Assembly (NCBI GenBank): GCA_003864495.1
Contig: ML133495.1
Coordinates: 1,599,441-1,663,440, forward strand
DNA from: Nemopilema nomurai
Lineage: Eukaryota > Cnidaria > Scyphozoa > Rhizostomeae > Rhizostomatidae
Length of the DNA: 64,000 nucleotides
Reading direction: 5' to 3'
The notes under the pieces were generated by a model, which saw only the letters and a program-made list of their open reading frames with translations, ran no database searches and had not been told where the DNA came from. How positions within the stretch are numbered: position 1 is the stretch's first letter; each line of letters opens with the position of its first letter. A program made the position numbers and the translations under genes. Positions 62,106-64,000 of the stretch are shown here, one piece after another.

Positions 62106-64000
62106 GTAAGATTTGAGACGGTTTTTAAGTGGAACAAGTAGGAAACCTTTTGCAACCTTTAGCAGTTCAATGTGAGGACCTATTTTAGAAGATACGACAG
62201 AGATTCTGAAAGATATGAAAGCGTATTTTTTTCGAATATGAAAAATGAATGAAACGCTACCATAAATGTTGACAAAAATCTGATGTTTTTCACGGAATGA
62301 GTAGCTGGAACTTGGTGTCACTGGATCTGCAATAAACAGAAAACGCACGATTGTTGTTGGCGTTGTCACTCCAGATGACGTAATGCCCTGCTACCACCGG
62401 GAGGCTTTTGTAAGAAGAACCCGTTTCATGTCTGCATTACTGCGACACTTTCCTTTGCTCGAAGTTTTTTGTAAGAACTCCTTCTTATAATGACGATTTT
62501 TTGTTTCGATCCTTATCATGGACATGAAATTCAAATTCTCGTCGTTAGTGTAATCTTTAAATCTTGAAAGTAATGACTTGAAAATCACCTTTTGAGTAGA
62601 AGATGCTGGCATAGATTAGCCAAGCATTTCAGTCTTACCTGAGAGATTTTAAGATTTTGTAAAAGCAATGTCAAATTATAAAGTTTACGATATTTTCTTT
62701 TGAAGAACTAGGCTTGTTGTGTTTATTGCTGTTGAAAAACGTTCTGACTCTCCCATATTGAAAGGGTCAGCGTATTGATGTCAACTGATGCCCGCTCGTG
62801 ATTTCCCACTTCTTTTCACGTCAGTCTAATCTTTTGTGAATGCCCAGAAGATCCGGAAATCCTTCAAAGTATCTCGAGCAATGCAGAAATCCTTAAAAAT
62901 CCTGAATTCGCCAGATTTGTCAAATTCTTCACATGATTACTTCAAGCTGATCTGAAAATATTTCAATATTTAGTTGCAAAGTCGAGCAGTGAGCCCACAG
63001 GGCGCTGTTGCTACGGTAATGGTAGCTGAGCAGTAGCTTCTTGTTGCTGCGCAGAAACGAAATCAATATAACGGGAATAGTCACTCCTCCAAATAAGAAC
63101 TTTGTATTTAGCAGCATTCGCAAAGCACAAATAATGATATTCAACGAAAACTGATTACACAGTGGAAAACACATGAGTATTTGTTCTACTCAACTGAAGT
63201 TCCCTCGCGCTGAAACAAAAATAAATACACGAATGACGCAGATCTCAAAGCAGTGGCAAAACCACAGAACCTCAGAGCAATGATCGTTTACTTTCGATGG
63301 TTAGAGCATGTACAAAGTTCCGCTGTAACATGTATAGTAATGTTTGGCTTGAAAAGTATATCAGCAATTTACGTTCAAAGTTTTCGGTGTTGTTTTGAAT
63401 TTTGCGGATATTCTGATATCCCCAAATATCCCAGAAAATTTTTTAAGGGGTTTTCAGGTGACCTTGTAGGAAATGTTAGATGATGGATTACTCATTGCTA
63501 TGTATCTGCTCACTTTTCTAAATCAAGAGAATCTGCAGCATTTCTTTGTTACTGTTTGGGTCCCTTTTAAGGAGCAGCACATTGAACCAATCGAATGGTT
63601 GTCGAACATCTTTGTCGAGCCCAGTTACAAATAAAGTACGTAACCTGAAAAACCGCATCATTTCAAATATTTAGTTAGCATTATACACATATTTTGACCC
63701 TGAAGGATCGACTGATGAAAAAATGAGAATTTTTAGACATCAATATTAAATTCCAGTTTTTATGTTGATAAAGATATTGTAGTTGAACCAGTACCTCACA
63801 TTACCTGTTCGATAAGAAATGGCATTAAGTACATAGCACAAATGCACACTTCAAAGGGCTTCGTCATTTGGTTTTTAGAATTCCTTTCATCATCTGTACT
63901 CGATTTGTACTTGCATCGGCTGTCGATCTTTTAAAAGCAACAAAAACTTTTATCCTTTACAAGCTATTTTTCTATTTACCATTTAGCTTTTGCGCAGTTT

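Larger units (their letters stand above)
48022..64000. other. 16-kb stretch without a recognised gene
   Basis: It should contain the METAP1D-like last exon or a very long last intron, but I found no SAQFEHT-like exon. It holds the minisatellite, polypurine tract, MITE and possible exons listed separately. A perfect TGACGTCA (CRE-type) palindrome sits at 60551-60558 in a locally GC-richer patch (about 60470-60720). Open frames such as 57267-57635 (minus, 122 aa, one hydrophobic stretch) and 51250-51759 (plus, 169 aa) show no known motif and are not called. Confidence 0.4.

Overview
The window is eukaryotic genomic DNA from an animal. It is AT-rich, and its genes are split into many short exons with introns ranging from tens of bases to a few kilobases. 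There are also intronless tandem paralogues, minisatellites and short MITE-like elements. The intron-rich structure of conserved genes and the repeat style suggest an anthozoan cnidarian (coral or anemone), but that is inference. No bacterial, viral, rRNA or CRISPR features were seen.

Layout, left to right. (1) 99-563, minus: the first two coding exons of a RACGAP1/MgcRacGAP homologue that runs off the left edge, with a possible second version of its first exon at 1338-1482. (2) 4379-13796, minus: a complete ten-exon ZNF830 (CCDC16)-like gene encoding 260 aa. Its first intron is best read as a U12-type AT-AC intron and its sixth has a GC donor. A 145-bp MITE with TTA duplications and a strong hairpin lie inside it. 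(3) 15388-23335, plus: a tandem array of three cytosolic sulfotransferase copies in repeat units of about 2.8 kb. Copy 1 is a pseudogene (7-base deletion and altered PAPS motif); copies 2 and 3 are intact single-exon genes. (4) 25611-39065, plus: a complete V-ATPase subunit a gene. Twenty-four coding exons keep one frame for 847 aa. Two alternative sixth exons, separated by a 59-bp intron, look mutually exclusive. (5) 42898-48021, plus: a mitochondrial-type methionine aminopeptidase (METAP1D-like). Seven exons carry four of the five metal ligands, and I could not find the exon for the last ligand. (6) 48022-64000: about 16 kb with no gene I can name. It holds repeats, a MITE, a polypurine tract, one possible TATA-driven first exon and one orphan exon.

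The genes are unrelated housekeeping or metabolic loci: cytokinesis, nuclear RNA/DNA factor, sulfonation, proton pumping, and organellar N-terminal methionine removal. They are not a functional cluster. The most interesting signals are splicing-related (the AT-AC intron, the exon pair, the duplicated first exon) and the mosaic history of the sulfotransferase array.

Exon boundaries were worked out by hand from splice consensus, frame continuity and remembered family sequences. No alignment or database search was run.
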